In this document: positions 46,501 through 58,161 of the stretch, piece after piece
How the letters are laid out: each line of letters starts with the position of its first letter
Position numbering within the stretch: position 1 is the stretch's first letter
Assembly: GCA_910589415.1 (NCBI GenBank)
Contig: OU342631.1
Coordinates: 4,464,001-4,528,000 of the forward strand
Direction of reading: 5' to 3'
From: Malachius bipustulatus
Lineage: Eukaryota; Arthropoda; Insecta; Coleoptera; Melyridae
DNA: 64,000 nucleotides
Notes under the pieces: generated by a model
What the model was told of the DNA's origin: nothing
The model's database searches: none
What the model saw: only the letters and a program-made list of their open reading frames with translations
Position numbers and translations under genes: made by a program

Positions 46501-49017
46501 TTATTTAGTGACATTGATGATTTATTAATTGAAGCATTTTGCTGGCGTATAATAGCAAATGAATACTGTATAGAGCACCTGTTCTTATCTTTCAAAAACT
46601 GACATAACTTTTGAGAGTTCAGAAAGCTAACAACTCTATTTTCATTTTAACGTTCATCTATAAGTTGCTCGTTACAACTCGCCGTTCAACTTTCTCGGCT
46701 CCTGAGAGTATATTAATTTAAAACAAGACAAAAGCAAAAGCTCTGAAATGTTTTTCCCTGTCTGGTTTATCCTGTCTCCTGTCGTAATTTGTATTAGTTA
46801 AACTCCAACGGGAACTGAATGTTGAGCAGCGAATGAGTTCAGTACTTAGGTAATTGAGTTTAGAAAAGTGTATAAAGCTCACATGGTCTGGATGGAAATC
46901 TAAAGCGAGAACAGAAGATTGAGAGATTTCATTATATTGTAAATTCTGATGGGTTGTGAGAATTCTAATTAATAAATCGTGACCCCGAGCCAGACTACCG
47001 CGAGGTCATATTTTCTTTCTCATCTACAGCCTTCCGAAGTTATTTTTAAAACATTCAAGCTCAGCCCTAAAAATTTCAAGCTAGTAAGCTAAATGTAAAA
47101 ATTCGAATGTTTAAGGTCTTCCTCAACAAGATTAAAAAACTTGTTATGAACATTTTACGTTGTTGTAGGTTTTCACGACATGCACTCCAGGATGATCCCG
47201 AATCACCGGAATAACCAGAACGAATGATCGTGGTGAATGGTGGAAGTGAACAGAATGCGTGCAGTATTGATAATGTTCCGAAAATTGCCTGCATTCAATT
47301 TTGTAAATATTGTAAATATTGCATGCAATAACAGAAATTAATAACATGTAAACTAATCGATTTTTTAGAAATAAATTCACTTAAAATCAAGTAGGCCTAC
47401 ACGATTATAGTACCTCATACCAATAATTACTAAAACCGGGTAACTACTGGAGTTTAGTAGCTCTCTTCGTGGAGGCAAATAAAAAATGTTATATTTCAGT
47501 AATAAGAAATCGTTCCAGTAAGTCGTTGCAATCGAGTAAGTAGATCGGTTTTCTATATACATACTGGCACGAGCTGCGACCCCCACCACCTTATTAAGCA
47601 TGAATTTCATTTCATTGCGGTGGCTTATGTTTATATTCAGATATATTCAGAAGTCATCCAGCCATGTCTTCTAATAAACCATATTATATGAGCTTTCTAA
47701 TATGAGAGCTGTAGCAAGTATTGATTTTTTTAGAAGAGGATATATTCGAATAACGTTATTAGACATACCACCTAGACATTTTTGCCGACAAATTTTTGGA
47801 GTTGAAAGGACGGTTTATAGTAGTCGCATTGTAACTAGTTTATATCCATAATAAAGAGGAGAAATTTACCGTACCTAAAGAGCCAAATTTATTGTTATAG
47901 TATGAGGGGCGGAAATAATATTCATTTAAACGAGATTTAGTTACCATCTGAGTTTCAGAAAAACTCCACAATGCTACCTTTACAATGGAGAGATAGTTTT
48001 ATATTGTGGCCTTGTGGACTATGCTTTGATGTGGAGTGCTTTATAAAATCATTATAATTATTGTTGTTGTTATTATTCAAATGGGAGTCAAGTGAAATAC
48101 CCGATTCTAGTCCTGTACTGTATATTCTAGTACTGTTTCTAGTTCTGTAGATGTTACGGACAAAGACGATAATTTGGCCAATGGCGTTATCGCTCGGACA
48201 AGGACTATGCTCAACCATGTGGGTATTATCCATAATGACCAGTTAATAACGATTTTGTCCACGTAGCTTGGCCAATGCTTATTATTTAATAATAAGAGTG
48301 CGTCATTAACATCGTTGTCCGGGTGGCGTTGCCCGCGTAAAATAACAGTGCAGACCGAGTCATTATCAGGAGCGTATAACGTGGAGGAAAAGGACTTTGG
48401 TCCTGAACGAGGCGCGCTTTCATGAAACAAACGCCAGATCGGTGTAAAGAGCAAGGTTTTTCAGGATAACTGAGAAGCAGGGGTGTTTGTTAGTTTACAT
48501 ACATACAAAGACTACTTTTTTTTATTATACGAGAATAGTGAATAGATCATCTCCACATGGTGCTCTGTAAGTAATGGTCGGTGGTGCAATGAAGGATTCT
48601 TTCTTCATTTCGGAATATTACGATCTGACACAATCATGCTCCAACAAATTACTTATAATAAAGATGATACAGGGTGGAAAATCTGAAACTTTAAACTTTA
48701 CTTTTCCTAAGTTGAAGGATTGGAAATGTAAGAACGTTAAAATTTTGGGATATAGTGTGAGTAATCAAATTTTGATATCAATTTCCATGCATTTTTAAAG
48801 AGGGAACCACATAAGTTATATTTTCGGTTATATTAATGCTGTAAATGAGTTTTTATTTTTTTACCGTTACGCACGATTTATTGAAAAATATTAAAGCTAC
48901 ATCATTGTTGTGAAAAAAATGTTATATTGATCGACTGGTTTCGAGATAATCACTGTAGTAGTCACCTGTCTACTTTGTATTTTATTTACCAGAAATTTTA
49001 ACTTAGTTAGGTCACTA
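46501..49017. other. Non-coding stretch with a GC-richer block (48150-48460)
   Basis: A minus-strand frame at 48107-48454 (115 codons) overlaps the GC-richer part but has no recognised domain and overlaps a second minus-strand frame. 48050-48080 is a short ATT/GTT microsatellite. No gene is supported. Confidence 0.4.
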
Positions 49018-49890
49018 TACAGTGTGTGTCACAGGCATGGTACACCCCCTTTTTTTTTCTTTATTTTTTGAGATAATTTTTTGAAATTTGGTGCGTCGCA
49101 TATTCTCGATAGAGCGCGCTCTTTAGCATAAAATTTAATTTTTTCCCACATCCGGTTTTTCCGGAAATGTTACCAACTTTTTATTTTTAAATGGGACACC
49201 CTATATATTATTATATTTTTGGATTCTATACATTTGTATGAATCCAACAGTACCACATAAGTACCATTTTGAATGTCAAATTTGTTTTTAATTAATTTTT
49301 TATTTCTTAATTATAGGGTGCCATGACTATTTCGTTTTACTCCAATTGGATCGTCTAATGCTAGAAAAATCGAATTTTTGTTCAAAGTACTAAATTAAGT
49401 GATTTATGGATAAATTATGCGCACCGGAATGATTTTTTGAGCTGGATTCATTTTTTTCAAATGGTACCATATTGGTACCGAGGTACCATCTTCTGGTACT
49501 CTTAATCAGGGACATTTTGGTGTACCCATTTTGCATCTGTGACGAACACAACTGAAGTCATGGCACACTATAATTGAGAAATAAAAAATTAAATGAAAAC
49601 AAATTTGACATTTAAAATGGTACTTATGTGGTACTGTTGGATTCGTAAAAATGTATAGAATCCAAAAATATAATAATATATGTTTAAAAATGTAAAAAAA
49701 ATAATATATGTGTCCCATTTAAAAATAAAAAGTTGGTAACATTTCCGGAAAACCCGGATATGGAAAAAAATTTAATTTTCCGCTAAAAAGTGCGCTCTAT
49801 TGAGAATATGCGACGTACCAAATTTCAAAAAATTATCTCAAAAAATAAAGAAAAAAAAGGGGGTGTACCATGCCTGTGACACACACTGTA
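49018..49890. mobile_element. 873-bp nested palindromic MITE
   Basis: Outer ends tacagtgtgtgtcacagg and cctgtgacacacactgta are exact complements. The arms continue inward through ggtacacccccttttt, an aaatttggtgcgtcgcat block, a ttttccggaaatg block and tttaaatgggacaccc. The inner part (about 49314-49573) is itself a foldback (gggtgccatgactattt / gaagtcatggcacacta). The inner module recurs alone at 7170-7678, so a smaller element appears to have been extended or nested. Frames in the arms are not genes. Confidence 0.9.
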
Positions 49891-49962
49891 TGGCGGTTTA
49901 GGTCACTGACTGAAGCCGTTGACGCTGCCACCTTCTGAGGTTCGAATCCCAGCTCGGCACGA
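49891..49962 (+). repeat. tRNA-like fragment, possibly SINE-derived
   Basis: ggttcgaatcc at 49939-49949 is a perfect B-box, about 40 bases after an A-box-like region (ggtcactgactgaag). The T-stem pairs poorly and no acceptor stem can be closed, so this is not a functional tRNA gene. It looks like the head of a tRNA-derived SINE or a tRNA relic, directly abutting the right end of the 49-kb palindrome. Confidence 0.4.
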
Positions 49963-51189
49963 TTATTTGCATTCGTTTATTAAAACTATTCGCTTCTTTA
50001 AAATGTTTATGTAGCTATATGAGCTCGAGATGAGCTCAAAGCCAAAATTACAAGAGTGGACTGACTATGTCTTACCTACAGTTAAGAATGATGCTCCCTC
50101 TTTTTTTTACTTTAGCATATTCAAAGAGTAAAAATTAACTCGATAATTCTATTTAGAAAAAAGTGGTAAGAAATATAAATTAGAGGATCACAATTTTTTA
50201 TTATTATTTTATTACTATGACACAAATGATTCAGTATAACATTATGACCAAACTGACCAACAGCAGGTAGAGTATTTTAAAATACAGTTGAAGCAAAATA
50301 TATAATATTAATAGCGGAAATAATAATAATGAAGCAAAATCGCGAAATCACATGAACTTAAAAATTTTGTGAAAATTTTGATGTGTCAAAATTTAGAGAG
50401 AGAATTTTTAGAGGAACAGAATTTAGAGAAAACCAGATTTATCAAAACCGTTTTTAACTACATAAATTGAAACATAAAAAAAAATATTACCATTAAACAG
50501 GGTGAGATTTTAAACCTCAAACATTCAAATATCTATAGATTATAAGATCATAATCATAATAATCATAATCAAAATTCAATCATTTCGCGGGAAATATCCA
50601 TGCATTATTGTTAAAAGTAGTCCCCTCCCACTCCTTATAGGCGGTAAGGGGTAAATTTTAAGTCTTAGTGTTAGGACCTCTTAGAAAATAATTTTTATTG
50701 CAGAATCAGATTTTAATGAAAAAAATACGTAGTTTTTCTGAATTTTTTTTCTTGATTCATAAATCTTTTTCATTCAATCATTTTATATTTGTACCTATTT
50801 TTGACGGTTGCTAATAACCTAATTACGGCCAATTATTATACAACGACCAATTGAAACTTTGATTATCTTAGAGCTTTAAACGCACTTGTAGATAATTTTC
50901 GAGTCACAGATTATGAATTTAGTAATTGTATATTACTTAGTCAAATGCAGTTGCATCGCAAAATAGCATTTTAGGGGCAGAGGGGGTGACATTGGGGCAA
51001 GGTTACAAGCGTCGTCACTGCAAGTGTGGATATAAAAACAATTAATGCATATGTCGCACAAACCAGAAAATTTGCAATTCAAAGTGCCGTGGATCGATCA
51101 CTCTCTTGCCACAAGAAGAATGATTAATTTCAAGTTTTTCAATATAATCAGTTTTTTCGTTATTTAGGTAAGCAAGATCACTGATTAAG
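49963..51189. other. AT-rich non-coding stretch
   Basis: Contains an acagggtgagattttaaacc word at about 50497 that resembles a foldback end without a found partner. No coding frame is supported. Confidence 0.35.
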
Positions 51190-51285
51190 TGACATTTTGT
51201 CTTTATTTGTCTTTTCTAAATAAAGGAAGTCGGAAAGTTAAATAAACTCCAAGAAAAAGTTGAATCTGTGAAATCCAAAGTTAAG
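51190..51285. repeat. Dispersed repeat, copy 1
   Basis: It shares ctaaataaaggaagtcgg (about 51218) and gaaaaagttgaatctgtgaa (about 51253) with 53627-53785. The intervening 90 bases of that copy are missing here. Confidence 0.65.
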
Positions 51286-51412
51286 TGAATATTTTTTTTT
51301 TACGTAGTACCTGTACCTATTTACCTTATACAATAGATTATAAATAAGTACTTTATTAGAGAAAACATATTCAAGAGTTTCAATAATAATCACTATGATA
51401 TACCTATCCTAT

Positions 51413-52291
51413 TAGTAGAGAGGGTCTAACTTTCGAACCGCCTTGGACTCGAGAATTTTTTGCCTGAAATTTTGAAGTCGCTATCTCGATTAGAGGGGGA
51501 GGGGGAGGGGAAATCATAATTAAAATTCAAATTGCTATAACTTTCGCTAATATTGGGGCGTCGGGCCCAACCAATGGGAGATAACACTTTGGAATGCCTA
51601 CTTTAAAATGGTTTTTTTTTTCGATTCCGCCAATATTGGCAAGATGCCCGCAGAAAAACCGATTTCCCTCCCCCCTTTTTTTTCTTAAGACTGTTTTTTT
51701 GCCATGAAAGAAGGGGGTGGTGGTAAAAATTTCTTCGTCATCAGACGGGAATTTTTTTTATCTTTGATTTGAGCCCCAGTAGACCTCGATCGGACCATTA
51801 TTAAGGTCACAGGGTCACCAAACGCGTTTGGTCCTGTAGAATGGCAAGGATTAGGGTTAGCGGGTTCTTCTACCCGGAATTTTTTAGGGCTAAGTGTCCC
51901 CTTTCAAGATTTTCTTACCCCATGTCGCTATCTCAATTAGGGCCTGCACGCGGACGTGATATGTAAACCAATTAATCTAGCGTGTGTGTCTGTGAGAGAA
52001 GAGGGATAGGAGAGGGAGCGCTAGGCTCCGCCCCCGGCTCTCGCTGCTCCGCGGCTAGATTAATCACGTCCGCATATTTACTATGCTCAGAGTTGAATTA
52101 AGCGAGTTATGTGCAAAAAACCCATTGCCGATGTCTTCGCATGCACATTTCTCCGCCAGGGCGTCGATTAAATTTTTGAAAATGCCACCAAAATGAAGAG
52201 AGGGTCCAACTTTATGAAAAAAAAAATCAAAAAAAATTCTCGAGTCCAAGGCGGATGGAGCCTTTTTTTTTGACAGACCCTCTCCACTATA
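51413..52291. mobile_element. TIR element with a GC-rich core
   Basis: The left end gtagagagggtctaacttt and the segment ccgccttggactcgagaa are answered on the right by tctcgagtccaaggcgg and gaccctctccac, with TA on each side. Inside, a second inverted pair (gcggacgtgatatgtaaa at about 51950; tagattaatcacgtccgc at about 52060) brackets a GC-rich core, gcgctaggctccgccccc. Homopurine tracts (ggggga repeats at 51494-51515) lie near the left end. There is no transposase frame. The ends and TA suggest a Tc1/mariner-related or unknown TIR family. Confidence 0.75.
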
Positions 52292-53626
52292 AAGCAACAT
52301 TCTCAAACCGTTTTTGGCCGTTACTGCTAATGACCGGGATAAGATTCCAATATGAAAATACCTATAAATTACATTGTCCGACTGTAGCGGTCTATAACGT
52401 CAATGCCCGGGCATTATTGATATTGGTCAGAAAAAATGGACGTTCACATCCGTGTTTAAATTTTTTTTCCGTTATAGTCAACGTGCAATTATTATCCTCT
52501 TTGTACGTAACATTGACATTGCTGTCTTGCAAAGCACTTGCCATCAGTTTTCGATTTCATCAATGACACGTACGAGCTACCATGTACAGATTTAATCTCT
52601 CACCATTGGAATCTCGAAAACTAGCATCAGAGGTACAGAGTCGGTTGAAGAAAAGAGCAAAGTTTCGATCTCAATTTTGAAATATTTCGTCCTTTTGCTG
52701 AAATATTATGTTGGAATAACTAAAAAATTAGATTACCTACTTATTACAACGATATCTTTTTGATTATTGAAAACAAGTAGAATAATTATTGTTTTTGCAG
52801 GTTTTACAATGCAAAAATTTAATTTTCAAAGCCGACTAGATCTAATATATTCGGTAAAAAACAATTATTTTTTCTTCGAAAAAAATAAGAAGAGATTTTT
52901 CATAATTCTTGTTTCGAAGGATAAACAAAATGTTTCGTAGTTTATTTGTGAATGTGTATGACTGATTTTTTGTTTCGTTGATTTTTTTATACCGAATGGC
53001 TTGAAATACCAATATGGCCAAAATACCAATATAAGTTAAACAAAACTTGACTATGAAAACTCTGGGATATAGTTGTTTTTGAAAATTTTTGAAACGTCAG
53101 ATGGAAAGCTGATAACCTCTTCTATAAAAATACAAAAGATTATTTATTTTCAAAAATAAAAAGGCTATAGGTATTGTTGAAATGAGAAATCACAAAACCA
53201 CAGCTCAAGCAAGTCTAAATAGTTTCATGATTTAGTTTTTTAAAGCATACTATGAGTACAAGGCTGTTTAATAAATCCATATGCACTTGCAAATGAAATA
53301 CATTTTTGGTTTTTAATAAATATACTTTAAAGCCAATTGCTCTTCAAACAACCATAATAAAATCCTTAGAAAACATAAGAGGAGCATTGACAACCAAGCA
53401 TCTTCGATCTGTAAATAGCCTTACCGTTCTCAATACTTAATATAATATTACAGCGTCGGGCTTGAATGTTTACAAAACTATAGAAAGTTCTATGTACCTA
53501 CTTGCAATAGCAGCTGCCTTATTTTGGAGTTATTGAAAAAAATTATAAAAAATTTATTTGAAATAATTATTGTTCTAATAGGTAGGTGTTTTTAAAAGTA
53601 TAGCTCAACTTAGAATTCACCCTGTT
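52292..53626. other. Non-coding stretch with a possible short coding relic (minus, 52392-52552)
   Basis: On the minus strand a 50-residue stretch with coding-like composition (MASALQDSNVNVTYKEDNNC, then TLTITEKKFKHG) runs between two stops. It lacks a recognisable family. The rest is AT-rich. Confidence 0.3.
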
Positions 53627-53785
53627 GTGTTTTTATTTTTTTTCTAAATAAAGAAAGTCGAAAAGTTAAACACGAATTACATAAAGTTATATCCATGCGC
53701 GGCTTCTATACATGAAGGGGTAAGAAACCTTAAAACCAAGCTTCTCAACTCCGAGAAAAAGTTGAATCGGTGAAATCCAAAGAGG
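53627..53785. repeat. Dispersed repeat, copy 2
   Basis: Contains ctaaataaagaaagtcga and gaaaaagttgaatcggtgaa, matching 51190-51285, plus about 90 extra bases (tccatgcgcggcttctata) between them. Confidence 0.65.
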
Positions 53786-54906
53786 GGTCTGAAAGTTCCT
53801 AATTAGTTACTCGTAAGTAAATGAAAATGCTTCTACAAGCATCGTGTGGGATGGGGAACTGTTTGTCCAAAGATACGTATACGCCGCGGCCTACCCAAAC
53901 AATCCCTGACGGTCATGCTTATATTGTTGAATAATACATTTTCAAAATGTTGTTGTTCATTCCAGAGAGAGGTTAGTTTGATAAATAATGTTAAATGGAG
54001 AAGTAAATCAGGGTAAGAATTACTAAGTACATTAATAAGAAATTGGAAGTAAGATAACTTGTATAAGTATATTATATTATTATTATGTATGTCATCAAGC
54101 GAACAGCCCCTTTCACAGCTAGAATAAACTTTACTTGTTTGCTCTCCAAGCGCTGCGGGCATTGAAGACTTGCTGACTTGGTCGTATATGTTTTAGTTTA
54201 AATATATCGCAGCGTCAGGAAACAGTAAACACAAAAAGGACAATATTGTATAGTGAGTGCTGGAAACAACCAAATGAACAAAAGCAACGCAAGTAAGTTT
54301 CAATCTGTACATACAGTTGGAATTTTGACAGAAGTTTCTTAAAACTAACTAGCATTCCACAGGTGGAAATCTAATCGAGATAAATAAAGTTAGTTCATCT
54401 AAAGGGGGAAAGAGTCCGGCAGCTCAGAGTAAGCAATTAAGTTGAATAACATTGAAACAAGGAAACGTGATGAGAATACGCGAAGAGGGTCAAATGAAAA
54501 TATTAATTATCGATCTGATAAGAAAAAAACAACACAATAACGAGGAATTGATCGAAAAAGGTCTAAAAGTTTCATCGAAAAAATGCTTATTGCATTACGA
54601 TTGTTGGAAAGTATTTCAAGGGATCATTCTATCACCTTCCAACACTAAATACCTTTCAGATATAACATCCCAATAAATAATTAGGTAATTGTAAGTTTTT
54701 TAACTTTTTACCCTTAATTAACTGACCCAGTAAGTAATGGTAGAGATGCCCCTGGCTGAAAAAATTTTTAGGAATGCCAACCGAATGTAACAGAATTGAC
54801 AGGGGCAAATGGACAAGTGAGCAAACATCAGAAGCCTTGGACCTGTTTTCTAACTTTATGTTATTTTTTAAACCAATTAATATACATGTAGGTCGCTTTA
54901 TCGGTA
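53786..54906. other. Non-coding stretch with two unassigned frames
   Basis: 53833-54162 (minus, 109 codons) contains GEQTSKVYSSCERGCSLDD, which resembles retroelement 3' sequence but cannot be named. 54452-54676 (plus, 74 codons) reads MRIREEGQMKILIIDLIRKK, then GLKVSSKKCLLHYDCWKVFQ. The Cys/His pattern recalls small transposon-encoded domains, but the match is too short to call. Confidence 0.3.
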
Positions 54907-55560
54907 TTAAATATATGTAAAGTGAAAAAGTTGTAATGTACATGCGAGTATAGATTGGTTTTCGGAGATCATTAAGTGCTTATTCGTTATTATTGTGGTG
55001 TACCCTATCCTTAGCAGATGTCGAATGAATTTATTTTTCCTGGTCATTGGGGGAAGTTCAAAGGTATCCGTGGTGGGTTTGATTTCATGTTTCATGGAGC
55101 TTGGAGGATAATTATTCTGTTTCAGAATTGTTGCCATGAGGTGCAAATTTTACGCCGAAATAACATTTTAAGGTCATTAAAAATTTGGATCTCTTCTGGG
55201 GACTCATTCGATAAGGAGACTTCCTTTGCAGCATGGTCGATTAACTCGTTACCGGTAATTCCTAAAGTCTATATTATATTTGTATTAAATTTGATTGACT
55301 AAACATTTTCCTCTTTGTTCCTAAAACCTTGTATTACAGTATATATGTTTTTAAGACTGTGTAGTAGTTCCACTACGATAAAAAATTGGCGTATTTCAAG
55401 GGAAATCTCCAGAGGAAATATTAGGCGATGTTTTAACATTTTAAGATCCTTGGTTTCAGTTTTTATCGTTTCACAAAGAACGCAGTTCGTGAATTCTTAA
55501 ACAAACCGTTTATGAGGCCCTATTTTATGGACGACAAGAGTCGACTTTTCGCACCGAAAC
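54907..55560 (-). pseudogene. LINE RNase H and C-terminal tail (Jockey/I-like), decayed
   Basis: Reading the minus strand, a worn region (55290-55560) precedes LGITGNELIDHAAKEVSLSN (about 55200-55265). This is the conserved H-x-GI-x-GNE-x-AD-x-AAK end of LINE-encoded RNase H. DLKMLFRRKICTSWQQF follows to a stop at 55122-55124. In the next frame, SSMKHEIKPTTDTFELPPMT and RKNKFIRHLLRIGYTT (55145-54950) match the usual C-terminal 'KLHEIKPT...WP...RxxExxLxRLRIGHT' stretch. At least three frame disruptions are present. No RT domain of the same copy was found upstream. Confidence 0.75.
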
Positions 55561-56072
55561 TCATCTCAGTTTAGAATTAAAAATGTAAACGAAAGTCGTT
55601 CCGGCAAAACTCCGAGAAGAACTTGGGCTTATTTCGGTAACGATATTCATACACGCAAAAACTAAATCCTCGTTTTAATTTAACTTTGAAGTGGGCACGT
55701 CCTGGTTTTACGATAGAATTGCTCCTATTGCGGCAGGGTAAACTATTTCCTCGGCATCTTATTTGTCTGCCGTCAAATTAGCTCAGCTCTTTATAGCAAG
55801 GGAGCTTGGATAAGTGACAGCTTACTACCTTCTCCTAGTAGTAATTATTATTGCTTAATCTAGTTTGCAATGTAGCCATGACGTTTTAAATGGTGCAATA
55901 ATTGAGAGATGTGCACTAGGGACTGAGTGGACTGTAAATGATTTTAATGATTTGGCTTTTAGCAAGATTTAACGAGTGAAACGATTTATATATTAAATAA
56001 AAGGTAAAATGGAAGTATATCGAGGTTTATATCATAAAACTTATCTAATAGAGATTTTATTCTACTATATAT
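55561..56072. other. AT-rich non-coding stretch
   Basis: Possibly older flank of the LINE tail; no motif could be read. Confidence 0.35.
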
Positions 56073-56541
56073 TGTTATGGTTCGCTAGGGACTGTGCTTT
56101 CTCTACTCTTTTTTTGAAAATTTATTTTCCTCTCTGATTCCCTCTTACCATAAACAATTTATTTATTTAGGGGGCCTTTCTTTTTTAAAAACTAATAAAA
56201 GTTTAGTCTGTATGAGACCACTATTACTCAGAGTGAGTTCAAGTACTTTTTTTTATAAATTTTTTAAAATTTTCATAACCTATAAACTCCTATTGAAACT
56301 AAATTTAAATTTGTTTGGGTTTTATTACAATAAAAAATTTTCCCAACAATAACACTTACAACAACTAACTTAAAAATAACTTAAAACTACTCACAGTTTG
56401 TTCCCTTATTCTATTCTCTTGATGATCTTCTTCGTCACCGACTTTCTGTCATTAATTTTTGACAGAAGTCCCTCGTAGGTTAGCGAAAGGAATAACCCAC
56501 GGAATCAGCTGTTGAACAAAGCTTGAAATCAACTCTAGTAG
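56073..56541 (-). repeat. Inverted 469-bp 3' part of the LTR
   Basis: Near-exact reverse complement of 57123-57595, starting tgttatggttcgctaggg. Identity stops sharply at 56541/57123 and at the outer TG/CA ends. Confidence 0.92.
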
Positions 56542-56733
56542 CAGGGAAATTGGCTGTTAGAAAGGGGAAAACATAACATGTCCAAAGAGGATTTTGTGTG
56601 TTGTACTCCAGAAGAGAAATGAATTTCATAGATGTTGATTGGAAGGAAAATACAAAAATTATCCGCTGTCATAGTGAGAAATAATATGTTGTCAAGCAGA
56701 TAACAATCGAATTTAAATAGTTACAAGAAAAAC

Positions 56734-56740
56734 TATAAAT
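56734..56740 (+). promoter_or_regulatory. TATA box of the LTR
   Basis: ctataaatag in an A-rich context, about 155 bases into the LTR. Confidence 0.45.
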
Positions 56741-56901
56741 AGAAAAACAATGATTATTTGAGGAGATTCCTAAAACACAAGCTAAGCAGTGTAGACCACT
56801 AAATCATAACCAAACATCGTGAACATCAAGAAAACTTCGAACATCAAGAATTTGGAAAAGAACAGAGGCCGTAGCTGACTACTAGAAGAAACATATAAGG
56901 A

Positions 56902-57013
56902 GAGATTTGGTTAGCTGGTAGCTGACAACTGCAATTTGATTTGGATACAGCCGTGCAGAGATTTGGCTAGCAGGCAGCTGACAATTGCAGTTTGATTTGG
57001 GTACAGCCGTGCA
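56902..57013 (+). repeat. Tandem duplication of about 56 bp
   Basis: Two units begin agatttgg-tagc-gg-agctgac and end tacagccgtgcag, differing at a few positions. A third, partial unit ends atatccgtgcag at about 57081. It probably lies in the U3 or R part of the LTR. Confidence 0.75.
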
Positions 57014-57599
57014 GCGATTTGGATTCTGCGATTTTGACAGAGAAGATAGAAAAACGTAGCAGCGAATTGGATATATCCGTGCAGAGATCTACATTGATAT
57101 TGCTGACACACAAACAGCAAGGCTACTAGAGTTGATTTCAAGCTTTGTTCAACAGCTGATTCCGTGGGTTATTCCTTTCGTTAACCTACGAGGGACTTCT
57201 ATCAAAAATTAATGACAGAAAGTCGGTGACGAAGAAGATCATCAAGAGAATAGAATAAGGGAACAAACTGTGAGTAGTTTTAAGTTATTTTTAAGTTAGT
57301 TGTTGTTGTAAGTGTTATTGTTGGGAAAATTTTTTATTGTAATAAAACCCAAACAGATTTAAATTGAGTTTCAATAGGAGTTTATAGGTTATGAAAATTT
57401 TAAAAAATTTATAAAAAAAAAGTACTTGAACTCACTCTGAGTAATAGTGGTCTCATACAGACTAAACTTTTATTAGTTTTTAAAAAAGAAAGGCCCCCTA
57501 AATAAATAAATTGTTTATGGTAAGAGGGAATCAGAGAGGAAAATAAATTTTCAAAAAAAGAGTAGAGAAAGCACAGTCCCTAGCGAACCATAACAAAAT

Positions 57600-57617
57600 T
57601 GGCGCCCAACGTGGGGC
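57600..57617 (+). other. tRNA-Lys-type primer-binding site
   Basis: tggcgcccaacgtggggc matches the classic 18-base tRNA-Lys(1,2) complementary site used by several retroviruses and by Osvaldo-like elements. It begins four bases after the LTR end. Confidence 0.85.
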
Positions 57618-57823
57618 TCTTTCATTTTAACAGTTCTTTTCAGAATAAAGTAATTCCCAACAAGAAGACTTCTGTCTAGAAAATTTATGCATTAGTATTT
57701 TTTTAATTTGATAACAACTAGACTCAAGTTTGATTTATTTTAGTAGATAGGTATAGGTATTCATAAAAATAGTTCTATTAATTTTATAACAATTTATACC
57801 AGTTAAAATGTCACACACAAGGG
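57618..57823 (+). pseudogene. Leader and first codons of gag
   Basis: About 190 bases of leader lead to an ATG (about 57808) opening MSHTREQNQK. The frame then runs directly into LTR-end sequence, so gag is cut after roughly ten codons. Confidence 0.5.
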
Positions 57824-57873
57824 AACAAAATCAAAAAAGAGTAGAGAAAGCACAGTCCCTGCGAACCATAACA
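57824..57873 (+). repeat. Terminal 50-bp LTR fragment
   Basis: Repeats the last bases of the LTR (gtagagaaagcacagtccct, then gcgaaccataaca) with one base deleted relative to 57550-57595. It is followed by atatat, which matches the left flank. Confidence 0.85.
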
Positions 57874-58161
57874 ATATATTCCTTTTTAAAAGTCACCGTC
57901 ATTACAAAATTATGTCCTTGAGAAGGTTTAAAGAACAATGACATCCTGAAAATTTTCCTGATTTTCAAATAAAGTAATTTGAAAATTACTTTTTAATTCA
58001 ATTAATTAAAGAAAATTAATTCAAGAAAAGTAATTTGTGTGACTTTTAAGCACAATTGTGTAATAGTATGTCACTTTCAGGCACTTGTGCCTAAAAGAAT
58101 GTCATTTCGAAACTAAAATGATAAGCAAAATGGCAAGTCTATGAAAAGATTTAACAAATAA
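57874..58161. other. AT-rich non-coding spacer
   Basis: A small ggcacttgtgcc dyad lies at about 58081-58092; nothing else was seen. Confidence 0.4.

Larger units (their letters stand above)
56579..57595 (+). repeat. Probable full-length LTR (about 1017 bp)
   Basis: Starts TGT after a purine-rich gaaaggggaaaacataaca and ends ACA before the primer site. A TATA box (tataaat, 56734-56740) and AATAAA (57341-57346) fit promoter and polyadenylation signals. Two tandem copies of an approximately 56-bp unit lie inside. The 5' end is inferred; the 3' end is certain. Confidence 0.65.
56073..57873 (+). mobile_element. Rearranged Osvaldo-like LTR retrotransposon
   Basis: Layout: an inverted LTR 3' part (56073-56541); a short internal piece ending in a purine tract (56542-56578); a full LTR of about 1 kb (about 56579-57595); a tRNA-Lys-type primer site (57600-57617); leader and gag start; and the last 48-50 bp of the LTR (about 57824-57873). 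The outer ends are tgttatgg and ccataaca, flanked by atatat on both sides (6 bp; 4 bp also possible). Both outer ends are therefore the U5 end of the LTR. A tRNA-Lys site with a roughly 1-kb LTR fits the Osvaldo group of Ty3/gypsy. The rearrangement suggests autointegration or an aberrant cDNA. Confidence 0.75.

Noticed and set aside
48107..48454. 115-codon minus-strand open frame
   Set aside because: No recognisable motif, overlapping second frame on the same strand, and locally GC-richer composition that makes stops rarer.
49891..49962. Functional tRNA gene
   Set aside because: B-box present, but the T-stem and acceptor stem do not pair and the D-arm is poor. Kept only as a tRNA-like fragment.
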